From an uncultured Porphyromonadaceae bacterium (lineage in GTDB: Bacteria; Bacteroidota; Bacteroidia; Bacteroidales; Muribaculaceae), in NCBI GenBank assembly GCA_947176285.1, contig CAMWQF010000032.1, positions 1 to 16,021 of the forward strand: a DNA stretch of 16,021 bases. Direction: 5' to 3'. The position numbers and the translations under genes are program-made. The notes beneath the pieces were generated by a model. The model was not told the origin of the DNA. It was given only the letters and a program-made list of their open reading frames with translations, and made no database searches. This document shows, piece by piece, positions 6,360-15,955 of this stretch; the first letter of the stretch is position 1; every line of letters begins with the position of its first letter.

Positions 6360-8201
6360 TTATGAGGAGAGTGCGTGGAGTCGGGCGTATTGTCCATTGA
6401 GGGCGAGGAGTTCAGAGTGAGTGCCGGTCTCAATGATGCGTCCATCTTTCATCACGCATATCATGTCGGCATTTACGATGGTGGAGAGCCGATGGGCAAT
6501 CACTATTGTAGTTCTGTCAGCCATTAGTCGGTCTAGTGCTTCCTGCACGAGACGTTCACTTTCGTTGTCGAGTGCTGAAGTGGCTTCATCGAGAATCAGA
6601 ATATCGGGATTCTTGAGAATAGACCTGGCTATGCTGATGCGTTGCCGTTCACCACCTGAAAGCCGGCATCCTCTGTCGCCGAGCATAGTGTCATAACCTT
6701 CAGGTGTGGCAATTATAAAATCATGAGCATTTGCGATTTTTGCAGCACGTTCCACTTCCTCTTGAGTAGCATCTTCGTTGCCGAAGGCAATATTGTTGCG
6801 GAAAGTGTCGTTGAAAAGGATTGCCTCCTGGTTGACATTTCCCATAAGCCCCCGAAGATCTACCACTTTGACATCCCTGACATCGTGGCCCTTCACGCGA
6901 ACCTCTCCTTCGGTGACATCATAGAATCGTGGTATGAGATCTACGAGAGTGGATTTCCCGGATCCGGATTGTCCCACGATAGCAACGGTATGACCTTTAG
7001 GCACCGTTAGGTTTATATGGTCGAGCACGATTCTCTCATCATCGTCATAATGGAATGAAACGTCTTTGAACTCGATTGCCGGAGTGTCTTCAGTGGTTTC
7101 AGGAAGGAATTTTTCAGGATTCCCAGGATCTTTTATTGGATTGACAGCATCAAGAATCTTGTCGATACGTGCGAGAGCCGCCATGCCCTTTTGGACAGAA
7201 TATCCGGTTTTGGAGAGGTCTTTAGCCGGATTAATGATGCTATAGAAGATAGTCATGTAGAAAATAAAGGAGGCTGCATCAATTTGAGAGGTACCGGAAA
7301 GAATTAGAGTTCCGCCAAACCATAGCACCACCATTACAGCGATAGTGCCGAGGAATTCGCTCATAGGGTGAGCGAGAGCCTGGCGGCGCAGCATAGCGTT
7401 GGCTGACTTTACATAACTTTGCGTCTCATTCTTGAATCGGGAATCCATTTGCTTTTCTGCATTGAATGCTTTGATGATCCGCAAGCCACCAAGGCTTTCT
7501 TCTAAAGTGGATAGAATCTGTCCGCCAATCTGCATTGTGCGAAGGCTTTGTGCCTTCAGTTTCTTACCTACTGTACCCATCACCCATCCCATTACAGGCA
7601 GGAGAACGAACACAAAAAGCGTAAGCCTCCAGCTTATGGCAATCATTGTGGCAAGATAGATGATGATGAGCATAGGATAGCGGAAAAGAGCGTAGAGAGA
7701 AGACATTACGGAAGCCTCCACTTCATTCACATCTCCACTCATTCGAGCCATAATGTCGCCCTTATGTTCGCCGCTGAAATATCCTATAGGGAGAGAAAGG
7801 ATTTTGGAATACATGGCATTGCGTATGTCGCGCACCACGCCGTTGCGCATCGGGATTGTGAAGTATTCGCTCATATATCCCGTCAGCACTTTTACAAGAG
7901 TCATCAGCACAAAAATGAAGCCTAAAATGGCAAGTGCTTTTGATTCTCCTTGAGACTCAATGATATATCCGGTGAAATAATAGAAATTATTAGTCACTGT
8001 GTCCATGAAATCGGGAGAATCCCATGGCTTAAAGTGATATGTCTTTTGTTGAAGCCCGAAAATCACCTGAAGAATCGGGATGATGAAAGCAAAAGAAAAC
8101 ACCGTCATCAAGCCGTTGATTATATTGAAGGATATACTCAACGAGATCGTGCCTAAATAGGGACGAGCAAAACGGCGGAGAAATCTGATGAAATCTTTCA
8201 T
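6360..8201 (-). CDS. ABC exporter with fused membrane and ATPase domains, MsbA-like
   Basis: This is a half-size ABC exporter that would act as a homodimer in the inner membrane. Lipid A-core or another lipid is the likeliest cargo for this group, but the substrate cannot be read from the sequence. The 613 residues start with a six-helix transmembrane domain (about 15-330); its first periplasmic loop (about 50-88) looks long. The ATPase domain (about 375-613) has Walker A GQSGSGKST (410-418), Q-loop Gln458, signature LSGGERQ (514-520), Walker B ILILDEA (534-540) and H-loop His570, so ATP hydrolysis should be intact. The start codon lies 3 bp after the stop of the lytic transglycosylase gene, indicating translational coupling and a shared transcript. 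That neighbourhood fits envelope biogenesis. Confidence 0.9.
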   Translation of the reverse strand: MKDFIRFLRRFARPYLGTISLSISFNIINGLMTVFSFAFIIPILQVIFGLQQKTYHFKPWDSPDFMDTVTNNFYYFTGYIIESQGESKALAILGFIFVLMTLVKVLTGYMSEYFTIPMRNGVVRDIRNAMYSKILSLPIGYFSGEHKGDIMARMSGDVNEVEASVMSSLYALFRYPMLIIIYLATMIAISWRLTLFVFVLLPVMGWVMGTVGKKLKAQSLRTMQIGGQILSTLEESLGGLRIIKAFNAEKQMDSRFKNETQSYVKSANAMLRRQALAHPMSEFLGTIAVMVVLWFGGTLILSGTSQIDAASFIFYMTIFYSIINPAKDLSKTGYSVQKGMAALARIDKILDAVNPIKDPGNPEKFLPETTEDTPAIEFKDVSFHYDDDERIVLDHINLTVPKGHTVAIVGQSGSGKSTLVDLIPRFYDVTEGEVRVKGHDVRDVKVVDLRGLMGNVNQEAILFNDTFRNNIAFGNEDATQEEVERAAKIANAHDFIIATPEGYDTMLGDRGCRLSGGERQRISIARSILKNPDILILDEATSALDNESERLVQEALDRLMADRTTIVIAHRLSTIVNADMICVMKDGRIIETGTHSELLALNGQYARLHALSS

Positions 8202-8204
8202 ATC

Positions 8205-9917
8205 TTATTTCTTAGCGGGGATTTTGAGTTCAGCACCGGCACGTATAGCATCACTCTTCAATCCGTTGGCTTTCTTAAGGGCGTCGACAGTCACACCATA
8301 TTTCTTGGCAATTCTACCGAGATTCTCACCGCTTTGGATTTTGTGAGTGGTAGCCTTTCGAGATGTGGATTTTTGAGTGGTCTTTGAAGTGCTCTTTGAG
8401 GCAGTCTGGCGGTTAGAGGAAGATTTGCTTGCACTCGCATTGGTCTTGGAAGCCGACGTTTGCTTAGATTGCGCCTGTGTCTGGGCTTGAGGAGCAGATT
8501 GGCGTGTTTCGGCTGCATTGTCGGCAACCACCATTGCCACGAGTTTTTCCATCTCCTCTTTCGCTGCATCTGCGATTTCGGGAGCCACATTATTGATAGT
8601 CAACACTTGTCCGACTCTGACAGCACTTCTGCGGAGATTGTTGGCAGATCTGATGTCAGCGGCTTGAACCCCATATTTAGCAGCAATTGAATTGAGGGTC
8701 TCTCCTGCAACCACTTTGTGAGTGACTGTAGTAGGAGAAAGGGATGCCACCGGAGAGGCTTGGCCGGCAGGCTCAGCAGCAGCAACGGCGTTGTCAGCCT
8801 GAGAAGCAGCAGATGAAGCAGTAGCGGGCTGAACATTTGTGCGCTGGCGATACTTGTCTGACTGATAAGCCAAGATCTGGTCGTGGCTCATGATATAAGC
8901 CTGTATTTGCTTAGAAGGAAGCACGAGCATATAAGGATGTTCGGGAGTGCCCGGTATAATATTCTCACGATATTGTGGATTCAGAATCTTGAGTTCATCC
9001 ATCGGCAGACCAAGCACAGCTGATATTTGGTCGAAATGCACACGTTCCGGAACCCCGACAGTATCTGTGACAATAGGTTTCACAGGAAGCACAGGGTTGA
9101 TGTTATGCTGTGGATAATAAGTCATTACATAGTTGGCGGCAATAAACATCGGGACATATCCACGTGTCTCATCCGAGAGATAAGGATAAATGCTCCAGAA
9201 ATCGGCTTTGGAAGGATCAATCCCGGCACGTCGTATCGCCTTGTTGACAGCGTTAGGACCGGAATTGTAGGCAGCAATTGCAAGGCTCCAATCTCCGTAA
9301 GTGTCATAAAGTTGCTTGAGAAGTTCGGCAGCCGCTTTCGACGACATATAAGGGTCGCGACGCTCGTCGACAAGGCTTGAGCATTCGAGACCGAGTCCTT
9401 TTCCAGTGGCAAGCATCAATTGCCAAAGCCCGGTGGCGCCATGTTTGCTAACCGCATTCGGGTCAAGTGCAGATTCGATTACGGGGAGATATTTGAGTTC
9501 CTGAGGAAGTCCTTTTTCTTCAAGAGCCTGCTCGAAGATCGGCATATAATATAGCCCGAGTCCGAGGATCGCAGCCAGTTGCTGGCGTCCGTTTTTCGTG
9601 TATCGGTCGATGTATTGGCGCACTATCGGATTGAAAGGCATCTCAATGACAGTGGGCATAGCGGCAAGTCTCTTCTCAATGGTAGCGTCAGAAGTCTCTA
9701 CATCTTTCTTAGAAGAATAACTATTGTCGCCGGCGGTGTAGTTGCGCATAAACCATCCTTCGAGAAGTTTTTGCGTGTCTTGCTCAAATGCTTCCGGGAA
9801 CACAATAGCGTCATCAGTGATAGAGGTCTTGAGGTCGAGCACGTTTGGATTTGCCGCGAAAGCAGAAGTCGCGGAAAGAGTAAGAAGAGCGAATGACAGA
9901 AATATGGTTTTGCGCAT
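8205..9917 (-). CDS. Membrane-bound lytic murein transglycosylase D-like, two LysM domains
   Basis: This periplasmic enzyme cleaves peptidoglycan glycan strands to 1,6-anhydro-muropeptides. Residues 1-21 are a signal peptide with a likely cut after SAFA. The SLT catalytic domain spans about 135-260, with Glu148 in IESAL as the catalytic acid, GATGLWQLM (160-168) and AYNSGP (216-221). Position 167 is Leu where GLWQFM is usual, a mild change. LysM domains bind glycan at about 399-442 and about 523-568, the second at the extreme C-terminus. They are separated by a Ser/Thr/Lys/Gln-rich low-complexity stretch (about 470-522). The overall layout, SLT then LysM repeats, is that of MltD. No lipobox is seen, so it is probably soluble periplasmic or held by LysM. 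It follows the DUF5683 gene with a 55-bp gap. Confidence 0.92.
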   Translation of the reverse strand: MRKTIFLSFALLTLSATSAFAANPNVLDLKTSITDDAIVFPEAFEQDTQKLLEGWFMRNYTAGDNSYSSKKDVETSDATIEKRLAAMPTVIEMPFNPIVRQYIDRYTKNGRQQLAAILGLGLYYMPIFEQALEEKGLPQELKYLPVIESALDPNAVSKHGATGLWQLMLATGKGLGLECSSLVDERRDPYMSSKAAAELLKQLYDTYGDWSLAIAAYNSGPNAVNKAIRRAGIDPSKADFWSIYPYLSDETRGYVPMFIAANYVMTYYPQHNINPVLPVKPIVTDTVGVPERVHFDQISAVLGLPMDELKILNPQYRENIIPGTPEHPYMLVLPSKQIQAYIMSHDQILAYQSDKYRQRTNVQPATASSAASQADNAVAAAEPAGQASPVASLSPTTVTHKVVAGETLNSIAAKYGVQAADIRSANNLRRSAVRVGQVLTINNVAPEIADAAKEEMEKLVAMVVADNAAETRQSAPQAQTQAQSKQTSASKTNASASKSSSNRQTASKSTSKTTQKSTSRKATTHKIQSGENLGRIAKKYGVTVDALKKANGLKSDAIRAGAELKIPAKK

Positions 9918-9972
9918 AATTATTTTAATTCTTAATGCATATTTATAATTATCTTATAGGAGAGAAGTATTT

Positions 9973-10704
9973 TCAGAAGGTGAACGCCCAGTTGAGTCCG
10001 ATTGAGTATTTTCGGGTGATCGGGTCGGTGGAGAATCCGGGGCTAATATCCATAGAGAGGTCGGGGCTGATGTCGAAATGTGCAAGTTGAGCGTCGACGT
10101 AAGCATCGATGATCGCTATCAAATATACACCGACCATGCAAATGATGCAAAGGTCACGGTTTCGTCGGAAGTAATTCTTTCGGGCTTGTAGCACTGATTT
10201 AAGCCAGTTCTTGTCAAGAGAGTCCTCATCAGTGTTAGGGGGGAAGAAATTCATGTAAGATTTCTTGTTGGGGTCGCCGCTCATGAGGTCCATGTAGCCG
10301 TTGGAATAATCTTGATATTGAGTATTGTTCCAACTTAATCCGTAGCCAAGTCCCATGAACCCAGCCACCACAATTGGCAGTTTCCAGTATCGTCGGTTGT
10401 ATATCTGTCCGAGCCCCGGGAAGAGGGCAGACATCCAAACGGCTCTCATAGGATCCGGATTGAAAATCTTCTTGCCATTGAATCCATAAGGATAGTCGTC
10501 GGCTACCACCACCGTATGGCCATCCTCTTCAGTCAGTTCTGCATCAATCGGGGTCTTTACCAGCAACTCGGCATCGACAATAGAATCGCCCGGGAGTGGC
10601 AGGGCATCCGGATCCGACGACTGAGCGCAGGCATACGATGCGCCGCACAGAGCCCAAAGCACGGTGAGGGTCAGTAGTCGGAAAATGCAGATAGACTGTT
10701 TCAT
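9973..10704 (-). CDS. DUF5683 family membrane protein
   Basis: The biochemical role of this family is unknown. The 243 residues begin with a signal peptide (about 1-27, likely cut near YACAQ), then a variable acidic stretch. The DUF5683-like core (about 82-243) starts with DPMRAVWMSALFPGLGQIYN (84-103) and contains hydrophobic segments at about 108-124 and 184-201. The sequence ends in an aromatic-rich strand, GLNWAFTF. The ATG overlaps the parB stop codon (ATGA), so translation of the two is coupled. In Bacteroidetes this family is commonly found beside parAB and a lytic transglycosylase, as here, suggesting an envelope role linked to growth or segregation. That role is inference from context. 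The final strand hints at outer-membrane or surface location but is weak evidence. Confidence 0.82.
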   Translation of the reverse strand: MKQSICIFRLLTLTVLWALCGASYACAQSSDPDALPLPGDSIVDAELLVKTPIDAELTEEDGHTVVVADDYPYGFNGKKIFNPDPMRAVWMSALFPGLGQIYNRRYWKLPIVVAGFMGLGYGLSWNNTQYQDYSNGYMDLMSGDPNKKSYMNFFPPNTDEDSLDKNWLKSVLQARKNYFRRNRDLCIICMVGVYLIAIIDAYVDAQLAHFDISPDLSMDISPGFSTDPITRKYSIGLNWAFTF

Positions 10705-11579
10705 TTCTTCATGTTCTCAAACGCATTGACAAGTTGCATGAGTTGCTCGTCGTTGTCAAATTTCAAAGTGATGCTCCCTTTCCCGTTTTCATTACGAGAG
10801 AATTTGACGGGGGTTGGGAAATAGTGCTGCAGATCCTTGACGAAGAAATCGTAGTCATGATTCTGTTGACGTTGATCTTTTTTCGTATTATTGTCATGGA
10901 GAATACCATCAGCGGCGTCACGTGCGATTTTCTCCACCATCCTGACGGAAAGTCCGTCTTTAAGAATCTGCTTGAAAATCTTCAGCTGGAGTTTTGCGTC
11001 CTCGATAGAAAGGAGAGCCCGGGCATGTCCCATATCGAGTTTTTTGTCTCGGAGAGCGATCTGGATTTCAGCCGGAAGTTTTAGAAGACGGAGATGATTT
11101 GTGATTACGCTACGTGATTTCCCAACACGTTCACTAAGACGTTCCTGCGTGAGTTCGTAGGAGTCGAGAAGTTTTTTGAAAGCGAGAGCCACCTCAATAG
11201 CATTAAGGTCTTCGCGCTGAATGTTCTCGATAAGAGCCATCTCGGTGACCTCGGAATCTGATGCAGTGCGCACATAAGCGGGCACGGTGAATAGTCCGGC
11301 ACGCTGGGCAGCCCTCCAACGACGTTCGCCGGCAATAATCTGGTAGCCGCCATCAGGGGCAGTCCGGAGGGAAAGAGGCTGGATAATACCGAGTTCACGA
11401 ATGGAAGCCGCCAGTTCGTCGAGACCTTCGTCAGAGAAGGATCTGCGTGGCTGGTCGGGATTGGGGGTTATTGAATTTATGTCAATCTCGGAGATAGCGC
11501 TTCCTCCGTCGGTTCTCACTTCAGAGATACCGATAAGGGAGTCGAGACCGCGTCCGAGAGCATTGCGTCGTATTGCCAT
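10701..11579 (-). CDS. parB: Chromosome-partitioning protein ParB (Spo0J)
   Basis: ParB is a CTP-dependent DNA clamp that loads at parS sites, spreads, and works with ParA to segregate origins. The 292 residues have the usual layout. An N-terminal LGRGLDSLIG stretch (8-17) resembles the ParA-stimulating segment. The CTP-binding ParB/Srx domain (about 30-125) holds GERRWRAA (84-91) and ENIQRE (118-123). A helix-turn-helix parS-binding domain spans about 126-230, including LTQERLSERVGKSRSVITNH (143-162). A charged linker and a dimerisation domain (about 245-292) end the protein. The gene starts 6 bp after the parA stop and overlaps the DUF5683 gene by 4 bp. No convincing parS site was found in the window. 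Confidence 0.96.
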   Translation of the reverse strand: MAIRRNALGRGLDSLIGISEVRTDGGSAISEIDINSITPNPDQPRRSFSDEGLDELAASIRELGIIQPLSLRTAPDGGYQIIAGERRWRAAQRAGLFTVPAYVRTASDSEVTEMALIENIQREDLNAIEVALAFKKLLDSYELTQERLSERVGKSRSVITNHLRLLKLPAEIQIALRDKKLDMGHARALLSIEDAKLQLKIFKQILKDGLSVRMVEKIARDAADGILHDNNTKKDQRQQNHDYDFFVKDLQHYFPTPVKFSRNENGKGSITLKFDNDEQLMQLVNAFENMKK

Positions 11580-11585
11580 TTATAA

Positions 11586-12371
<786 letters not shown>

Positions 12372-12760
12372 ATTCTTCGTATATATGCTAAGATACATCC
12401 GGCCACAAAGCGGTCGGAGCCTTAGAAAATGCAAAATAAACAAAAATTACCGAAATATCCCAATATTTTGATGGCTTTTTACAACCATTAACATTTGAAC
12501 TTTCAGTTAGCAACTCTTTTGCGGCTATCTGAATAAGGGTTTAAGCGTGCGCTCACAGTTTTTTCATATTTATATTCACAGACGCTAAGAGCAGTCATGA
12601 TGCTTTGAAATTTTAAAGGAGAATTAAGCATTCTCCAGGGTTGGATACAGGATGGAATGAGAGTGGGAGTGCCGGTTACGGATTTGAATGTTTTGTTGAC
12701 ATACGTATATGAGTGATGTGTATGGTTTTTTGTAATTTTGCATTCATCAATACTTAAGTT
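12372..12760. other. 389-bp divergent intergenic region between parA and the GH10 gene
   Basis: This is an AT-rich gap holding the start signals of two divergent genes. A 7-bp inverted repeat, GGAGAAT (12618-12624) with ATTCTCC (12630-12636) around a 5-base loop, is not followed by a T-run and might be an operator. A TAATTTTG box precedes the GH10 gene. On the parA side the AT-rich sequence at about 12425-12470 probably holds the promoter, but no clean TAnnTTTG match is seen there. No open frame with a plausible protein and no DnaA box or parS cluster is visible. Confidence 0.6.
12733..12740 (+). promoter_or_regulatory. Putative -7 box for the GH10 gene
   Basis: TAATTTTG fits the Bacteroidetes TAnnTTTG consensus and lies 20 bp before the ATG at 12761, implying a short leader. 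The nearest TTTG upstream (12692-12695) is too far to be a normal -33 box. Confidence 0.45.
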
Positions 12761-15700
12761 ATGAATCGATTTCTGAAAATATTTGGATTAGGATTGGTTG
12801 CCTTATGGTCTTCGACCGCCGGCGCCGCCAACTATCTGGTGTGCGATTTTGAAGATTGCGAGATAGGACAGACTTTTAAGGTGTGGAATAATTTCGGAGA
12901 CACATCCACGACAACAGCGGTGGTTGAGGCTGATCCGAAGAATTCTAACAATAAGGTGCTCCACATCACCAACCATGGCTGGAATGACCATGTGGAGTTT
13001 GAACTTCCATCAGAATTTGCCGGTGTAAACTTTTCCGACCGTGTCGAGACCGTGTCGGTGAAAATATGCCGTCATAAGAACGACCCTTGCGGTGAATGGA
13101 AGAATTTCCAGATATTTCTTGGGGAAGAAAAACTGTATGAAGAAAGTTGGCCGTCATATGGTGCAGTGTCTACTTGGAAGACCTGGACTTATTCCCCTTC
13201 AGGAGTTTCGGCAGACAACACTTCCCCATATCTGCGCATAGGTTTTAATTCGGAGGATTCGGATTATTATATTGATGATGTGCGAATCAAAGGTCCGGAC
13301 TACAACGTATATGAGGATGGAAAATTGAATTTCAGCGATCCTTCGAGCACTTCTTCTAAGTATACGGAGTATGGCGAAGGAATCATGATACCGGCAGGGA
13401 CCGAACTCAATGTTTATACATCTCGCTATACATACTGGCTTTCACCTATAAAGGGTTCAGGAATCCTAAACATACATTCAGGCGGAGAGCGATCTTACAT
13501 CGGCAACAATTCAGGTGCGATTCCTGATTGGAGCGGATTTAGCGGTGAGGTGCATATTTATCCTTGGCCGGAAGTCAACGAATCTGTCAAAGCAGGGTTC
13601 TACGGCAAGATCCTTTCTCACGGCGGCGTGAAGTTTGATGCCGGCAATGTGAAAACAGCAATCAAGGAAGGTAGATTTACAACACTTCTTGCCAATAATA
13701 AGGTGGTGCTTCATGAAGGGGCGACTATAGCGGGAGAAGATGGCAACAATGCACGGGCACACCGTATCGGTCAACTGCTTATGGAGCCGGGTAGTCAATT
13801 GATGGGCTACTACAAAGGCAATAAGCAGAAGGGAGTATATTATCTTGTCGGATCAGACGGTAAAGACTCTGAACTTGCAGGAAAGATTGCTGCCGAAGGC
13901 ACATCGATGGTGGGTATCGTGAAAGAAGGAGCAGGAACATATTCCATTACGGGCAACAACAACCGTATCACCGGCATAGTGACAGTAGTAGGGGGCAAAC
14001 TTCTTATCAGTAATGATGCTGCAGCTGCCAAGGAACAGAAACTTCCAGGTGGTGTAGGTATAGGTGAGAATGCCGTTGGCGTAATGGTATTTGCAGATGG
14101 ATGCCTCGGAGGTTCGGGTAATATTTCCGGCATGGCAGACATCTATGGATACTTGGAACCCGGAGACAACAAAGGAACATCTTTGGCTATAGCAGATTTT
14201 GTCAACGGGAAAGGCTGCGACCTCAAGCTGCATCCCACATCAAGGCTGATTTTCAATGTAAATGGCTCGGACGCTGCCACACGTCTTGATGTATCAGGCA
14301 ATATAATGCTCAATCCGCGTGATGAAGTATACGAAATGTCGGGAGCAATGCCGATTCTTGAGATAAAACTTGGAGAGAATGCCAACTTAAAGGCAGGCGA
14401 CAGTTTTACACTGATTTCTGCCGGAGGAAAATCTACCGAAGAAGTTGAAGGTTGGAATTTCCGCATCCAGTATCCTAAGGCATACACGTGGGAACTGAAG
14501 GAAATTTCTACGGATACAGGCTATGAAGTTGTAGCAACTGTGGTTTCTACTGACTATTCCGGACAGGGTGACACTATACAGGAAGACGTTAAGGTGCTCG
14601 ACGGAGATAATAACAGCGACTATATAGTAGACTGGACAGTTGACTACGACGATCCGACTCCTCTGCGCGATTATGCTGACATGGTAAAGAAGTCAATCGG
14701 GGTGGCAATTTCTTCCTGGAATATCAATCTAAACAGTGGGAATGATGCTAAAGCTATTGCAATAGCGAGGGAATTCAATCTCGGCGTATCTGAAAATGCT
14801 ATGAAGATTGATGTTACAGAACCGAGCAAAGGGAACTTCAGTCTTTCTCAACCACGTGAGCAACTTAATTTCACTGAGAAAAACGGCATGGAGATGAGAG
14901 GCCATACTTTGGTGTGGCATTCCCAAGTGCCTTCATGGATATCTTCAGATGGCAAGAAAAACAACCATAATTGGACCAAGAGTCAACTCACGGAGATAAT
15001 GAGAGATCATATAAACGGCGTGGCTGGTGGTCTTAAGGGCAGGATTCGCGAATGGGACGTTGTGAACGAATGTCTTGACGATGACCAGAGCGTAGTGTGG
15101 AGCAATCCTAACGGGTATAAGATGCGTTCTACAGTATGGTATAACGTGATAGGAGAAGAATTCATCGACCAGGCATTCCGCATGGCACATGAGGCGGATC
15201 CGGATGCACTTCTATATATCAATGACTATGGAGTTGAATTCATGGGAGATCCGAAAGCAGAAGCATATTATAATCTTGTAAAGAAACTTGTAGAGAAAGG
15301 CACTCCAATTGATGGAGTAGGTCTGCAGTGCCACATCACTACCGGACAGTTGAACGCTAAGAAACTTAAAGATAATATCCGCCGATATAAAGACCTTGGC
15401 TTGAAGTGCATAATCACAGAGTTGGATATAGCACAGGCAGATCCCAAAGCAGATGATGCAGCCAAACGTCAGGCAGAAGATTATTGCGCTACAATATTGG
15501 CAGCACTATCAGAAGAGAATTGTCCTACTGTAATGATATGGGGCCTATGTGATCCAGATTCTTGGAGAGAGAACAATCCGCTTCTCTTCGATGGCAGCGT
15601 GCAGCCGAAAGAGGCTTACTACGCTGTGCATGCGGCGCTCCGCACTCTTGCCAACCGTACGGAAGTGGAGGAAATGGAATCGGAAATGGCTTCTAAGGAA

Positions 15701-15823
15701 GTAGTTTCGGTGGAATACTATAATCTGCAAGGATACAAGGTCGGACCGGATGCTAAAGGACTCTTGATAAAACAGATTCATTATTCTGACGGAAGTTGCA
15801 AGAGCATAAAATATTTTGAATAA
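12761..15823 (+). CDS. Secreted multidomain GH10 endo-beta-1,4-xylanase family protein
   Basis: This exported glycoside hydrolase most likely cuts xylan backbones. Residues 1-22 form a signal peptide. A jelly-roll domain (about 24-178) ending YYIDDVRIKG resembles carbohydrate-binding modules. The middle region (about 185-600) is beta-rich; its part 380-500 resembles autotransporter-associated strand repeats (KEGAGTYSITGNN at 388-400, GGSGNISG at 450-457). The GH10 barrel (about 636-962) has RGHTLVWHSQVPSW (713-726), WDVVNE with acid/base Glu770, GVGLQCH (852-858), ITELD with nucleophile Glu887 and WGLCDPDSW (927-935). All catalytic residues are present; Cys771 replaces the usual Ala after NE. 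The tail (about 983-1020, VEYYNLQGYKV) is the beta-strand C-terminus common on Bacteroidales exported proteins. The gene is monocistronic by its terminator, and no SusC/SusD pair is in view. Xylan specificity is inferred from family only. Confidence 0.9.
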   Translation: MNRFLKIFGLGLVALWSSTAGAANYLVCDFEDCEIGQTFKVWNNFGDTSTTTAVVEADPKNSNNKVLHITNHGWNDHVEFELPSEFAGVNFSDRVETVSVKICRHKNDPCGEWKNFQIFLGEEKLYEESWPSYGAVSTWKTWTYSPSGVSADNTSPYLRIGFNSEDSDYYIDDVRIKGPDYNVYEDGKLNFSDPSSTSSKYTEYGEGIMIPAGTELNVYTSRYTYWLSPIKGSGILNIHSGGERSYIGNNSGAIPDWSGFSGEVHIYPWPEVNESVKAGFYGKILSHGGVKFDAGNVKTAIKEGRFTTLLANNKVVLHEGATIAGEDGNNARAHRIGQLLMEPGSQLMGYYKGNKQKGVYYLVGSDGKDSELAGKIAAEGTSMVGIVKEGAGTYSITGNNNRITGIVTVVGGKLLISNDAAAAKEQKLPGGVGIGENAVGVMVFADGCLGGSGNISGMADIYGYLEPGDNKGTSLAIADFVNGKGCDLKLHPTSRLIFNVNGSDAATRLDVSGNIMLNPRDEVYEMSGAMPILEIKLGENANLKAGDSFTLISAGGKSTEEVEGWNFRIQYPKAYTWELKEISTDTGYEVVATVVSTDYSGQGDTIQEDVKVLDGDNNSDYIVDWTVDYDDPTPLRDYADMVKKSIGVAISSWNINLNSGNDAKAIAIAREFNLGVSENAMKIDVTEPSKGNFSLSQPREQLNFTEKNGMEMRGHTLVWHSQVPSWISSDGKKNNHNWTKSQLTEIMRDHINGVAGGLKGRIREWDVVNECLDDDQSVVWSNPNGYKMRSTVWYNVIGEEFIDQAFRMAHEADPDALLYINDYGVEFMGDPKAEAYYNLVKKLVEKGTPIDGVGLQCHITTGQLNAKKLKDNIRRYKDLGLKCIITELDIAQADPKADDAAKRQAEDYCATILAALSEENCPTVMIWGLCDPDSWRENNPLLFDGSVQPKEAYYAVHAALRTLANRTEVEEMESEMASKEVVSVEYYNLQGYKVGPDAKGLLIKQIHYSDGSCKSIKYFE

Positions 15824-15865
15824 TAGATACTAAAAGTCTAATCCTATACCATGTTTAACACGAAG

Positions 15866-15895
15866 AGCCGCGCTGAGAGAGCGCGGCTTATTTTT
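15866..15895 (+). terminator. Intrinsic terminator after the GH10 gene
   Basis: A perfect 9-bp stem, AGCCGCGCT (15866-15874) with AGCGCGGCT (15880-15888), encloses the loop GAGAG and is followed by TA and five T. It starts 42 bp after the stop codon, so the GH10 transcript ends before the next gene. Confidence 0.92.
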
Positions 15896-15927
15896 GTGAT
15901 TTTGTTGGGAATTTAAAAAATAGTTAT

Positions 15928-15935
15928 TAAATTTG
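15928..15935 (+). promoter_or_regulatory. Putative promoter of the right-edge gene
   Basis: TAAATTTG matches the TAnnTTTG -7 consensus. A TTTG at 15901-15904 and a TTG at 15905-15907 lie 23 and 20 bp upstream and could supply the -33 contact. The ATG at 15956 follows after a short A-rich leader. The location right after a strong terminator supports an independent promoter. Confidence 0.6.
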
Positions 15936-15955
15936 CAGACAAAAAAAGGAAAAAT

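Noticed and set aside
12372..12443. 24-residue N-terminal extension of ParA
   Set aside because: ParA proteins start directly before the KGGVGKT loop. The added residues carry no family similarity.
14853..14858. CACGTG cores as possible parS sites (also 14485-14490 and 9161-9166)
   Set aside because: The flanks do not match the TGTTTCACGTGAAACA palindrome; only the six-base core fits, and all three are inside coding sequence.
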